Assembly (NCBI GenBank): GCA_035501735.1 | Contig: DATJVR010000082.1 | Span: forward strand, 1 to 64,000 | DNA from: PNAI01 sp035501735 | Lineage (GTDB): Bacteria; Pseudomonadota; Alphaproteobacteria; Rhizobiales; Xanthobacteraceae | Direction: 5' to 3' | Length of the DNA: 64,000 nt | Shown: positions 25,044 to 32,945 of the stretch, one piece after another | Numbering within the stretch: position 1 is the first letter of the stretch | Layout of the letters: each line of letters opens with the position of its first letter | The notes under the pieces: model-generated | Seen by the model: the letters and a program-made list of their open reading frames with translations, nothing else | What the model was told of the DNA's origin: nothing | Database searches by the model: none | Program-made: the position numbers and the translations under genes

Positions 25044-26050
25044 CAACTACCCGGCAGTTTGTGGGTGTCGGCGAAGAACACGTCGCGCCACGACCCCGGC
25101 TTGGCTGAAAGCGTCCCGGTGCGACTCATGAATTCCGCGTAGACCATGATCTTTTTCGGCACCATCGTCCACTCGTTCTCGGGCAGGCGGATCAGCTTCT
25201 CGATATAGGCGGGGGTGAGCTTGGAATTTTCAGCCTTGACCCAGATCGCTGCGGCTTCGGACGGATTGGCGGCGATCTGCTTCATCGCGTCGTCGAGGGC
25301 AGCGATGAAGGCTTCGATGATTTTCGGATTCTCGTCGTGGAACTTGGTGGTCGCCCAGACCACGTTGAATGTGTGCGGCCCGCCGAGCACATCGTAGCTG
25401 TCGAGCACTTTATGGACGCGGCTGTCCTCCAGTTCCTGATACATGAAAGGCGCCGAGGTGAAATGCGCGGTGATCTCGGACTTGCCGCTCATCATGGCGG
25501 CAAGCCCGTCCGGGTGACCGAGCGAGGCGGTGAGGGCGTCGAGCTTGTTCTGCTGGCCGGGGCCGAATGCCTTTTCGGCCGCCATCTGCAGCGTGATCGC
25601 CTGGATCGAGACTTTCACGGCGGGAAGCGCGATGCGGTCCTTGTCGGTGAAATCCTTGATCGTCTTCACATTGGGATTGATGGTGTTGAGATAAAGCGGC
25701 ATGGAATTGAGTGCAGCCACGCCTTTGACGCCGAGGCTCGTGCGCGTCTTGCCCCAGATGGTGAGCAGCGGACCGACGCCGCCGGAGGCAAAGTCGAGAT
25801 TGCCGGAAATGATGGCTTCGTTCATCGGCGGGCCGCCGGTGAACTGCACCCATTCGGTCTTGAGATCGAGCCCGAGCTTCTTGCCGTGCGCTTCGAGGAG
25901 GCCCTTCGCTTCCATGATGGTCAGCGGCAGGTAGGAAATGCCAAATTGCTTGGCGAGATGAACTGTCTTGGTTTGCGCCTGCGCGGACGCGGCCGGCAAA
26001 AGGAAGGCGCCGGCGATGAGGCCCAGGATCAGACGACGCGACGCATGCAT
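25043..26050 (-). CDS. ABC-type substrate-binding protein (NMT1/THI5-like), periplasmic
   Basis: 335 residues with a clear signal peptide (MHASRRLILGLIAGAFLLPAASAQA). The mature part begins KTVHLAKQFGISYLPLTIME and resembles the periplasmic binding proteins of nitrate/sulphonate/taurine/pyrimidine-precursor transporters (ANYQPLP-type fold), with SGNLDFASGGVGPLLTIW near the ligand pocket. No permease or ATPase gene is adjacent. It is the first gene of the operon that continues into the iron-sulphur subunit, anchors, TauE and the fumarase subunits, so it likely delivers that pathway's substrate. Confidence 0.82.
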   Translation of the reverse strand: MHASRRLILGLIAGAFLLPAASAQAQTKTVHLAKQFGISYLPLTIMEAKGLLEAHGKKLGLDLKTEWVQFTGGPPMNEAIISGNLDFASGGVGPLLTIWGKTRTSLGVKGVAALNSMPLYLNTINPNVKTIKDFTDKDRIALPAVKVSIQAITLQMAAEKAFGPGQQNKLDALTASLGHPDGLAAMMSGKSEITAHFTSAPFMYQELEDSRVHKVLDSYDVLGGPHTFNVVWATTKFHDENPKIIEAFIAALDDAMKQIAANPSEAAAIWVKAENSKLTPAYIEKLIRLPENEWTMVPKKIMVYAEFMSRTGTLSAKPGSWRDVFFADTHKLPGS

Positions 26051-26190
26051 GATTTCTCTCCCCTTGATCCGGCGTTCAGACTAAAGGTGGAATGCCGCGG
26101 TCCGTCAAGCGAACAAATGCCGTCATCGGACAAGGTCCATGCGTGCAATGATCATGGGTTCAACGTCATCGCGATCGGGGACTTGAGCGA

Positions 26191-27180
26191 ATGCCGTTGC
26201 TGTCACTCATCGACGCGGGAGAATTGGTTTCTCGGACGTTGTTGCGCGCGCGCACCGGCGCCGATAACGCGGCGAGCGTAGCGCGGGCGCTGGTTGCCGC
26301 AGAAGCGGATGGATTGAAAGGGCACGGGCTTACACGCGTCCCGAGCTATGCGGCGCAGACCAAGGTTGGAAAGGTCGACGGGTTTGCAAAGCCTGTGCTG
26401 ACGCGAGCGCGTGCGAGCCTGCTCGTCATCGATGCCGCCAATGGTTTTGCCTTTCCGGCGCTCGATATGGCGGTCGCGGCCCTGCCGGAGGCCACACGGA
26501 GCCAGGGCGTGGCGGCGGCGGCGATCCGACGCTCGCATCATTGCGGCGCGGCTGGGCTCACCGTCGAGCGACTGGCGGAGAGCGGGCTCGTCACATTGAT
26601 GCTCGCCAATACGCCTTCCGCCATGGCGCCGTGGGGCGGCTCGAAAGCGGTATTCGGCACAAACCCAATTGCATTCGCCTGCCCGCTCAAAGGCCGTGCG
26701 CCGCTGGTGATCGATCTCTCGCTGTCGAAGGTCGCACGCGGCAATATCGTCACCGCCAAGCAGCGCGGCGAAAAAATTCCACAGGGCTGGGCGCTCGATG
26801 AAGCGGGGCAACCAACCACCGATCCTGACGCGGCTTTGCGCGGCACGATGGTGCCGGCGGGGGAAGCCAAAGGAACAGCGCTCGCGCTCATGGTCGAACT
26901 GTTGGCCGCGGGATTAACAGGCGCGAATTTCGCCGCCGAAGCGTCGTCCTACCTCGATGCCAAGGGCCCACCGCCGGGCACCGGGCAGCTCATCGTGGCG
27001 TTCGATCCGTCGGCCTTCGGCGGTGACGCGGTCGCGCGATTTGCATTGCTGGCCCAATCGATCGAGCGGCAGGAGGGCGCGCGATTGCCGGGTGCACGGC
27101 GGCTCGCGGCGCGGAAGAAAGCGGCGAGCGAAGGGCTCAGCATTTCGGATGCGCTGCTCGTGGAGATCAATGCGGCGTGA
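26191..27180 (+). CDS. Malate/L-lactate dehydrogenase (Ldh/YlbC family)
   Basis: 329 residues of the NAD(P)-dependent Ldh2/MDH2 family, distinct from Rossmann-fold malate dehydrogenases. The opening pattern with ADGLKGHGLTRVPSYA (residues 34-52), the catalytic histidine region IRRSHHCGAAG, and GTNPIAFACP for cofactor binding are diagnostic. The family includes malate, sulfolactate, ureidoglycolate and 2,3-diketogulonate dehydrogenases, so the substrate is open. It is transcribed against its neighbours: divergent from the binding-protein gene and convergent with the flavoprotein gene, 6 bp from its stop. It is well placed to oxidise the 2-hydroxyacid made by the adjacent fumarase-like hydratase. 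Confidence 0.88.
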   Translation: MPLLSLIDAGELVSRTLLRARTGADNAASVARALVAAEADGLKGHGLTRVPSYAAQTKVGKVDGFAKPVLTRARASLLVIDAANGFAFPALDMAVAALPEATRSQGVAAAAIRRSHHCGAAGLTVERLAESGLVTLMLANTPSAMAPWGGSKAVFGTNPIAFACPLKGRAPLVIDLSLSKVARGNIVTAKQRGEKIPQGWALDEAGQPTTDPDAALRGTMVPAGEAKGTALALMVELLAAGLTGANFAAEASSYLDAKGPPPGTGQLIVAFDPSAFGGDAVARFALLAQSIERQEGARLPGARRLAARKKAASEGLSISDALLVEINAA

Positions 27181-27186
27181 AATCCT

Positions 27187-28908
27187 CTACTCCGCGGCGC
27201 GCGGGAGCAATGTCTCGCCCGGCCGCACGTGGCTGAAATCCACCGGTGCGGTTGTGACGACGAAATCCTTGTCCTTGGCGCGCACCACAGTATAGCGCGA
27301 GGACGAGAGGTCCGACGGCTGCGGATGATCCTCGCGGAAATGCGCGCCGCGCGAGTCGTTGCGCGCTTCCGCCGCAACGCAGATCGCACGGCTGACCAGA
27401 ATCAGATTGTCCAGGTTCAACCGATCCATCCAGGTAAGATTGTAACGCGGCTCGGCGTGGCCGGCGCCCATGGAGGCGATCGCGGCGGAGAGCGCGTCGA
27501 GCGTCTGGCGCGCGCGGGAGAGCGTCTGCGCCGTGCGCAAGACGCCGACATCGTCCCACATCACCTGATAGAGCTTGCGGCGGATGGCTTCGAGATCGCC
27601 GGTGCGCCGGCCGAGCGGCTCGAAAGCGCGGGCGCGGGCAGCTTCCAGCGCGACCGGCGAAGGATCGGGAAGCCGGCCGGACTTGCGCAGCGGCGCCGCC
27701 ATGGCATCGCCGGCGATGCCGCCGAACACGGTGGAATTGGCGACGCCGTTGCCGCCGAGGCGGTTCGCGCCATGCACGCCGCCAGTATCCTCGCCCGCCG
27801 CATAGAGCCCGCGCATGGCGGTCGTGCAATCGGGACCGAACATCACGCCGCCCATCATGTAATGCGCAGTCGGGATCACCTCGACCCGGCCAGCGGCGAG
27901 ATCGAAGCCGCAATCGGCGCAGCGCTCGACCATGCCCTTGAACTCGCGCCGCACATTGTCGGGCCCGAGGTGGCCCATGGAGATCCAGACGCCGCCGTTC
28001 GGCGATGCGTGGCCCTTGCGGATGCGATCCATCACGGCGCGGCTGACGATGTCGCGGGTGGCGCGCTCTCCGCGCTGATCGTATTCGAACATGAAGCGCG
28101 CGCCGGTCGCGTCGATGAGATGGCCGCCGGAGCCGCGCAGGCCTTCTTCCAGCACGGTGCCGGTCATTCGCGTGCCGGGGCCGGCAAGCAAGCCGGTCGG
28201 GTGGAACTGCACCATTTCGATGTCGCGCAACGGCAAGCCAGCACGCAGCGCCATGGCCATGCCGTCGCAGGATTTGTCGCCGGAGGGTGTGTGATAGAGA
28301 TACATGGTCGGCCCGCCACCGGTCGCGAGCAGCGTCGCGCGCGCTCGAACGAGCAGCGGCTCGCCGGTTCGCATGTCGAGCATGTAGACGCCGGCGAGGC
28401 CAGAGCCATCCGCCGCCGGAATCAAATCGAGCGCGCGGTGATCCTCCAGGCGCCGCACCTCGCGGCGCCAGACTTGTTCCGCAAGGCGATTGATGATCTC
28501 GATGCCGGTGAGATCGCCCTTGTGCACGGTGCGGTCGAAGGTCTGCCCGGCAAAAGCCTTCTGATGCACGGTGCCGTCGGGGTTGCGATCGAAGAAGCAG
28601 CCGATGTCGTTCTCCAGCTCGCGGATGCGCACAGGCGCCTGCGAAACCAAGAGCCAAGCGAGCTCCTGGTTGTTGAGCCAGGCGCCGCCCTCGATGGTGT
28701 CCATAAAATGGCGCTCGACCGAATCGCCGGGCGCAAGGGCTACGTTGTAGCCGCCCTGCACCATGCGGGTGCAGCCGCATTTGCCGAGCAAGCCCTTGAC
28801 CGCGATGGTTACATCAAGCTCGGGTCGCGCGCGCTTGGCATGCAAGGCGGCGAACAGGCCGGCGCCGCCCGCACCGAGGATGAGAATGTCGGTATCAAGT
28901 GTGTTCAA
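27187..28908 (-). CDS. Succinate dehydrogenase/fumarate reductase-like flavoprotein subunit
   Basis: 573 residues. FAD-binding ILGAGGAGLFAAL at 10-22; substrate-binding HPTG at 236-239 and EEGLRGSGG with R258; then HGANRLGGNGVANSTVFGG near residue 390. These are the succinate/fumarate catalytic signatures. At the place where SdhA/FrdA carry the histidine covalently bound to FAD (RSHTVAAQGG), this protein has C46 in GKCGCTRMVQGG, so FAD should be bound non-covalently, as in L-aspartate oxidase. That often lowers the flavin potential and favours reduction or unusual substrates. It is the likely partner of the iron-sulphur and anchor subunits at 23621-25043. Confidence 0.9.
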   Translation of the reverse strand: MNTLDTDILILGAGGAGLFAALHAKRARPELDVTIAVKGLLGKCGCTRMVQGGYNVALAPGDSVERHFMDTIEGGAWLNNQELAWLLVSQAPVRIRELENDIGCFFDRNPDGTVHQKAFAGQTFDRTVHKGDLTGIEIINRLAEQVWRREVRRLEDHRALDLIPAADGSGLAGVYMLDMRTGEPLLVRARATLLATGGGPTMYLYHTPSGDKSCDGMAMALRAGLPLRDIEMVQFHPTGLLAGPGTRMTGTVLEEGLRGSGGHLIDATGARFMFEYDQRGERATRDIVSRAVMDRIRKGHASPNGGVWISMGHLGPDNVRREFKGMVERCADCGFDLAAGRVEVIPTAHYMMGGVMFGPDCTTAMRGLYAAGEDTGGVHGANRLGGNGVANSTVFGGIAGDAMAAPLRKSGRLPDPSPVALEAARARAFEPLGRRTGDLEAIRRKLYQVMWDDVGVLRTAQTLSRARQTLDALSAAIASMGAGHAEPRYNLTWMDRLNLDNLILVSRAICVAAEARNDSRGAHFREDHPQPSDLSSSRYTVVRAKDKDFVVTTAPVDFSHVRPGETLLPRAAE

Positions 28909-28997
28909 GACGGCGGCCCCGTTTGCGCATCAATGCCGAGAATACGCAAAAGAGCGCTTGGCCGACAGTTGGGCAATGGCCCGGCTATCCCCAGAAT

Positions 28998-29654
28998 TCA
29001 GGTGCGCCAAAGCCAGCGGGCGATCGCAACGGCCGCGAGCATTCCCAAAAGCTGCGCCATAATGAATGCCGGCGCGCCAGCCGGCGCGATGCCGGCGAAA
29101 GTATTACTGAACGAGCGGGCAATGGTCACGGCCGGATTGGCAAACGAGGTCGAGGCGGTGAACCAATAGGCCGAAGTGATGTAAAGACCAACCGCATAGG
29201 GCACGGCCGCAGACGAGCGGGAGACGCAGCCAAAAATCGTCAGCAGCAGGCCGAAACACGCGACGAATTCCGCGAGCCATTGGCCCGAGCCGGTGCGCGC
29301 GGTCATCGACACCTGCCAGAGCGGCAGCTCGAACATCAAATGCGCCACCCATACTCCGGCGATGGCGCCGGCGATCTGCACGGCAATGTAAAGCGCCGCC
29401 GTCGGCCATGGCAGCATGCCGCGCAAGGAAAAGGCGACGCTGACGGCGGGGTTGAAATGCGCGCCTGAGATCGGGCCGAATATCAGAATCAACACGATGA
29501 GAATTGCGCCGGTCGGCAACGTGTTGCACAGCAGAGCAATCGCGCCGTTCCCGCCAGCGAGCCTTTCCGCCATGATGCCGGAGCCGACGACGGCCGCGAG
29601 CAGCATCGCGGTGCCGAGGCATTTGGCAAATGCGCGCTGAGCAACGGAAGGCAT
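28998..29654 (-). CDS. aqpS: Aquaporin-type channel of the arsenic operon (AqpS-like)
   Basis: A 218-residue six-helix MIP-family channel with both pore motifs: HFNPAVS (NPA 68-70) and FANPAVT (NPA 173-175), the latter followed by I-A-R with the selectivity-filter arginine R180. It overlaps the arsenate reductase gene (TGATG) in an arsR-arsC-channel operon. In Sinorhizobium meliloti an aquaglyceroporin, AqpS, lets arsenite made by ArsC flow out. The same role is inferred here, since no ArsB or Acr3 pump is nearby. Confidence 0.85.
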   Translation of the reverse strand: MPSVAQRAFAKCLGTAMLLAAVVGSGIMAERLAGGNGAIALLCNTLPTGAILIVLILIFGPISGAHFNPAVSVAFSLRGMLPWPTAALYIAVQIAGAIAGVWVAHLMFELPLWQVSMTARTGSGQWLAEFVACFGLLLTIFGCVSRSSAAVPYAVGLYITSAYWFTASTSFANPAVTIARSFSNTFAGIAPAGAPAFIMAQLLGMLAAVAIARWLWRT

Positions 29655-30196
29655 CAATGCGCTTCTGCAGCCTTGGCCGTTGCATCGCCCATGCGCCCGA
29701 TTTCCCGGAGCTTGGATTGCAATTTTAGGCGATCGAGGCTGCGAATCGGCAGCGCCGCGAAGACGGAGATGCGCTGACGCAACATGCGATAGGCTTCCTT
29801 GAAGGCGAGCGCAATTTCGGCTGGCGTTCCGCGCGCCTCCGCCGGATCCGGAATTCCCCAGTGCGCGGTCATCGGCTGGCCCGGCCATACCGGGCAGGTT
29901 TCGCGGGCAGCATTGTCGCAAACGGTGAAAACAAAATCGAACACCGGCGCACCTGGTCGGGTGAATTCGTCCCACGATTTTGAGCGAAGGTGCGAGGTAT
30001 CGTGGCCAAGACTCCGCAACAGATGCATCGTCTCCGGCAGCACTCGTCTTTTCGGAGCACTTCCGGCGCTGAAGGCGCAGAATTTTCCGGCTCCCAACTT
30101 GTTCAGGATTGCCTCAGCCATGATTGAACGCGCCGAGTTGCCGGTGCAAAGAAATAATACATTCATCGGCTCGCTGGACGTCGGCTTGCTAGACAT
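29654..30196 (-). CDS. arsC: Arsenate reductase, low-molecular-weight phosphatase type
   Basis: 180 residues. The P-loop C17-TGNSARS lies in VLFLCTGNSARS, the redox cysteines are C93 and C101 in VCDNAARETCPVWPG, and the acid is in WGIPDPA: the complete thioredoxin-linked ArsC arrangement. It reduces arsenate to arsenite. A short N-terminal extension of ten residues precedes the usual start, but ATG at 30196 has a good GGGAG ribosome-binding site. A C-terminal extension of about 30 residues is present. It overlaps the arsR gene by 8 bases. Confidence 0.93.
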   Translation of the reverse strand: MSSKPTSSEPMNVLFLCTGNSARSIMAEAILNKLGAGKFCAFSAGSAPKRRVLPETMHLLRSLGHDTSHLRSKSWDEFTRPGAPVFDFVFTVCDNAARETCPVWPGQPMTAHWGIPDPAEARGTPAEIALAFKEAYRMLRQRISVFAALPIRSLDRLKLQSKLREIGRMGDATAKAAEAH

Positions 30197-30551
30197 GGAT
30201 TTTCTCCCGCTTCGTCGTTGGCGCGCTGCCGCGCAATTTGCTGACCAGCGGCGCGCAAATTTCGCTACGGCCGCCGCAGCAGTCCTGCATCAGAAAGCCG
30301 AGCAACGCACGGAAACCATCAAGGTTTGCGCCGTAGTACATCATGCGGCCCTCGCGCTGCGCGACGATCAGTCCGGCGCGGGCGAGCACGGCGAGATGCG
30401 CCGACATCGTATTGTGAGGTACATCGCAAGCGCGCGCGATTGCGCCGGCAGCGATCCGGTTCGGGTGGGCGTTGAGCAGACGCCGAAAAGTCTTGAGACG
30501 CGTCGGCTGCGCGAGCGCGGTCAGCGCCTCGATGACGGATGTTATATCCAT
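30189..30551 (-). CDS. arsR: ArsR-family arsenic-responsive repressor
   Basis: 120 residues with the ArsR winged helix: ALAQPTRLKTFRRLL (12-26), the recognition helix CDVPHNTMSAHLAVLARAGL (42-61), and the wing AQREGRMMYYG. The C-terminal metalloid site is C91, C92 and C99 in QDCCGGRSEICAP, the arrangement seen in rhizobial ArsR proteins rather than the N-terminal site of E. coli. ATG at 30551 was chosen by family length; an in-frame ATG at 30563 is possible. Neither has a Shine-Dalgarno sequence, and a -10-like TATTAT lies at 30576-30571, so the mRNA may be leaderless or nearly so. It is the first gene of arsR-arsC-aqpS. Confidence 0.9.
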   Translation of the reverse strand: MDITSVIEALTALAQPTRLKTFRRLLNAHPNRIAAGAIARACDVPHNTMSAHLAVLARAGLIVAQREGRMMYYGANLDGFRALLGFLMQDCCGGRSEICAPLVSKLRGSAPTTKREKIHV

Positions 30552-30565
30552 ACGTCTAGACATAT
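30550..30565. promoter_or_regulatory. Putative ArsR operator overlapping the arsR start
   Basis: ATACGTCTAGACATAT is a 16-bp palindrome with a perfect 8-bp core GTCTAGAC (30554-30561) and matching ATA/TAT flanks. It overlaps the arsR start codon and lies just downstream of a TATTAT hexamer (minus strand, 30576-30571). A repressor bound there would block the start of transcription of arsR-arsC-aqpS. Assignment to ArsR is by position. Confidence 0.55.
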
Positions 30566-30615
30566 CGACATAATATGACGCCGCGATGACAGCGCAATGC
30601 TGCGCGGGCTGCCAT

Positions 30616-31653
30616 TCAGTTCTGGGTGCCGAGCGCTTCCATCGTATCGGCGAGTTTGTCGATGCGCGAGGAATCCCTGACAATGCGGAGCCGCCTGGCA
30701 AGATCGGTCAGGATGTCGTGCAGATCGCAATGCTGGCTGACCAGCCATTTCAGATTCGGCAGTTGGAATTCGAGATCAATCGCCTCACCGAGACGATTGC
30801 TGTAAGAAGGATCGATTTTGGCGGCGGCCCTGCGCAATGCGGCACGATAGGCGTCGCAGAGCGCGGGCGTCACCTCGAGGTTGAGCTGCCAAAGCTCGCT
30901 CAAGGGGGTCAACCGCTTTTCTTCCTGCAGCAGCGCGACGGCATCGGCCTGCCGGCTCTTGACGTTGCGCGCGTCGGCCAGTGCTTTGCGCGCGCGGGCG
31001 TCGGTGCCGTTCATGTATTCGAGATAGTCGCGTAGCGAGGAATCGGGACTGAGCGCGGCAAATTTCGCTTCGTCGCGCGCGCGTTGCTCGGCGTATGCTT
31101 GATCCTGCTCGGCGCGCATCTTTTCGTAGGCGGCCTGCAACGCTGCCTGCCGCGCCGGTGCGGCGAGTGCATCAAGATACGATGCCAAAGCCGAGGCCGC
31201 GACCAATGCCACCACCGCACCGCCGGCGACTGCGCTCGCGATCGTTTCCGACAGCGCCGCCACGAGCGCGGGGAAGCGGATCCAAAGTGCATAGATCACG
31301 ATCACCGGCGGCAGCAGCGCGGGAACGATGAACGCCCAGCCGCGCTGGTTGGCGTAGAGGTCTGAAGAGACAAACGAGGCGTAAGCCGCAAGCGGCACCA
31401 GCACGAGCGCGCCGATGGCCGCCCAAGTCGGCATCTTGCCGTTTTTGAACGCGACCAGCATGAGGCCGCCGAGCACGATCCAGAGTGCAATGCCGAAGAT
31501 CGCGATGAACGCGTCGGTCAATGCGTTTCCGGCCGCGTCGCTTTGCTTCGCGTCGTGCAGACCGGCCAAATGGACGACGTAAAGCAGGGCCGCCAGCAGC
31601 GCCAGCACCACGGCGCCGACAGGCGGCGAGCGTAACGGCCGCTCCGCAGGCAT
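30616..31653 (-). CDS. Membrane protein with coiled C-terminal domain, unknown function
   Basis: 345 residues. Five or so transmembrane helices occupy residues 10 to about 185, then an alanine/glutamate-rich helical stretch (AAYEKMRAEQDQAYAEQRARDEAKFAAL) that may be a coiled coil, then a soluble domain ending near DSSRIDKLADTMEALGTQN. I do not recognise the family. ATG at 31653 was taken because the longer frame overlaps the upstream gene. It lies 17 bp downstream of an NMT1-like gene, on the same strand. Confidence 0.5.
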   Translation of the reverse strand: MPAERPLRSPPVGAVVLALLAALLYVVHLAGLHDAKQSDAAGNALTDAFIAIFGIALWIVLGGLMLVAFKNGKMPTWAAIGALVLVPLAAYASFVSSDLYANQRGWAFIVPALLPPVIVIYALWIRFPALVAALSETIASAVAGGAVVALVAASALASYLDALAAPARQAALQAAYEKMRAEQDQAYAEQRARDEAKFAALSPDSSLRDYLEYMNGTDARARKALADARNVKSRQADAVALLQEEKRLTPLSELWQLNLEVTPALCDAYRAALRRAAAKIDPSYSNRLGEAIDLEFQLPNLKWLVSQHCDLHDILTDLARRLRIVRDSSRIDKLADTMEALGTQN

Positions 31654-31670
31654 GATTCGCCGCGCCGTGG

Positions 31671-32594
31671 TTATTTCCAGGCGCGGTTGTCGACCGTGTT
31701 CTCGTAGGTGGCGCCGGGCGGCACCAGGCCCCAGCCGAGTGTCCATTGGTAATTGTCGTTGAAGCGCTCGCGCGTGTAGGGCATCGGCGGCGCATTGAGG
31801 ATGCGCGCGAGTTTCAAGTCCTTGAGCTTGATGCGACCGCCGGCCTCGTCGATCAGATAGTGGGCGTATTTCTCCGGATTCTTGTCGATTGCCTCGGCGG
31901 CGCGCGTTTCGGCGCGGAACATCTTCGCAAGCGTCGGCCCGTCGAGTTCATCACCCGCCGCTTCGCTGCGGGTAGAGTGGGATTCAATGAGGACGCGGCC
32001 GCCTTCACGCTCGGCAACGCTGATCCAGGGCTCCATCAGGCTGACGGCCTTGACCTTGCCCTCGCGCAGCGCATCGATGCGTTCCTTGTGGGTGCCGGCG
32101 TTGGTCCATTTGACGTGCTCGCGCCCGATGAAGCCTTCCATCATCTTGAGCATGGTGAAGTGCGAGCCGTTGAACGGGCTGACCGCGATCGGCTGATCCT
32201 TCAACTGCTCGGGTTCGTAGATGCCGTGTTTCGGATCGGTGACGATGGCGAAGGTCGACATGGCGGAGCCGAGCGCGACGATCTTGGCCTTGCGATGACC
32301 ATCCTCCACATTGGATTCCACCGCGCGCTTCATGATGCCCCATTCGCACATGCGGAACTGGTCGCATTGGCCCTGCTCATAGAGCGACTCCATGGTGCGC
32401 TTGAACACGTTGTCGCGCAAAGCCTGATGGTCCGAGCCGTGCTGTCCGGTGCCCGGCGTAGTGAGAATCTCCACGTCCAGCCCCTCGTCCCTGAAGAAAC
32501 CTTCGTCGCGCGCGACCAAGAGCGGCAGATCGTGAATGGCATTCATCATCGACGCCCGCACTTTCTGCAGCGGCATTCGGGGTTGAACGGTCAT
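31671..32594 (-). CDS. NMT1/ABC substrate-binding-like protein without signal peptide
   Basis: 307 residues with the bilobed fold of nitrate/taurine-type binding proteins: LPLLVARDEGFFRDEGLDVEI near residues 22-42, QPIAVSPFNGSHFTML in the hinge region, EGKVKAVSLMEPWISVAE and a C-terminal lobe. Unlike its relatives it starts directly with MTVQPRMPLQKV and shows no signal peptide or lipobox, so it may be cytoplasmic, perhaps an enzyme or sensor like the THI5-type proteins. ATG at 32594 is 6 bases from GGGAG; the ATG at 32600 overlaps that site. The partner downstream is a membrane protein of unknown function. Confidence 0.65.
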   Translation of the reverse strand: MTVQPRMPLQKVRASMMNAIHDLPLLVARDEGFFRDEGLDVEILTTPGTGQHGSDHQALRDNVFKRTMESLYEQGQCDQFRMCEWGIMKRAVESNVEDGHRKAKIVALGSAMSTFAIVTDPKHGIYEPEQLKDQPIAVSPFNGSHFTMLKMMEGFIGREHVKWTNAGTHKERIDALREGKVKAVSLMEPWISVAEREGGRVLIESHSTRSEAAGDELDGPTLAKMFRAETRAAEAIDKNPEKYAHYLIDEAGGRIKLKDLKLARILNAPPMPYTRERFNDNYQWTLGWGLVPPGATYENTVDNRAWK

Positions 32595-32945
32595 GGTCAT
32601 CTCCCTTGCTGGCCTACCAATTTCCCGGTTCTATACACCAGAATTGGCTGCGAGAAACCTCGAAATTCGAAGGGTCGGTCGAGGCGATCGGTCGGGTTTG
32701 CAAGTCTGCGCCGTACCGCGAATGCCTCGAAATATTCGCGCCTGGGCTCGATTTCCTGTCGACGGCTGATAAGGAATGGGTCCTGGGCAAGGCGCTGGCC
32801 GGGGTTCTCGATTGGCCTGAGCCACAACCGGTGCGACGATAGCGCACCCTGCCCCGCTGTTCGCGTCAACGCTGGCGCATTAGATTGATATACGCGATCG
32901 ATTGTCGGTTCGAGTTTGAGACGAACTCGTCGATGGGAGGCAGTC
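32595..32945. other. Divergent intergenic region between the NMT1-like and stress-protein genes
   Basis: A 351-bp gap. It holds a plus-strand frame (32606-32842, TTG start, 78 codons) with no ribosome-binding site and no family resemblance, which I do not call. Just before the stress-protein gene there is an inverted repeat CGAGTT (32911-32916) / AACTCG (32924-32929), ending 6 bp before the GGGAGG ribosome-binding site; it could be an operator or an mRNA hairpin. Confidence 0.3.

Noticed and set aside
27229..29169. 646-codon plus-strand frame
   Set aside because: Antisense to the flavoprotein gene and part of the aquaporin gene; no domain signature.
32606..32842. 78-codon plus-strand frame with TTG start
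   Set aside because: No ribosome-binding site, no family, and it lies in a divergent promoter region; plausible but not supportable.
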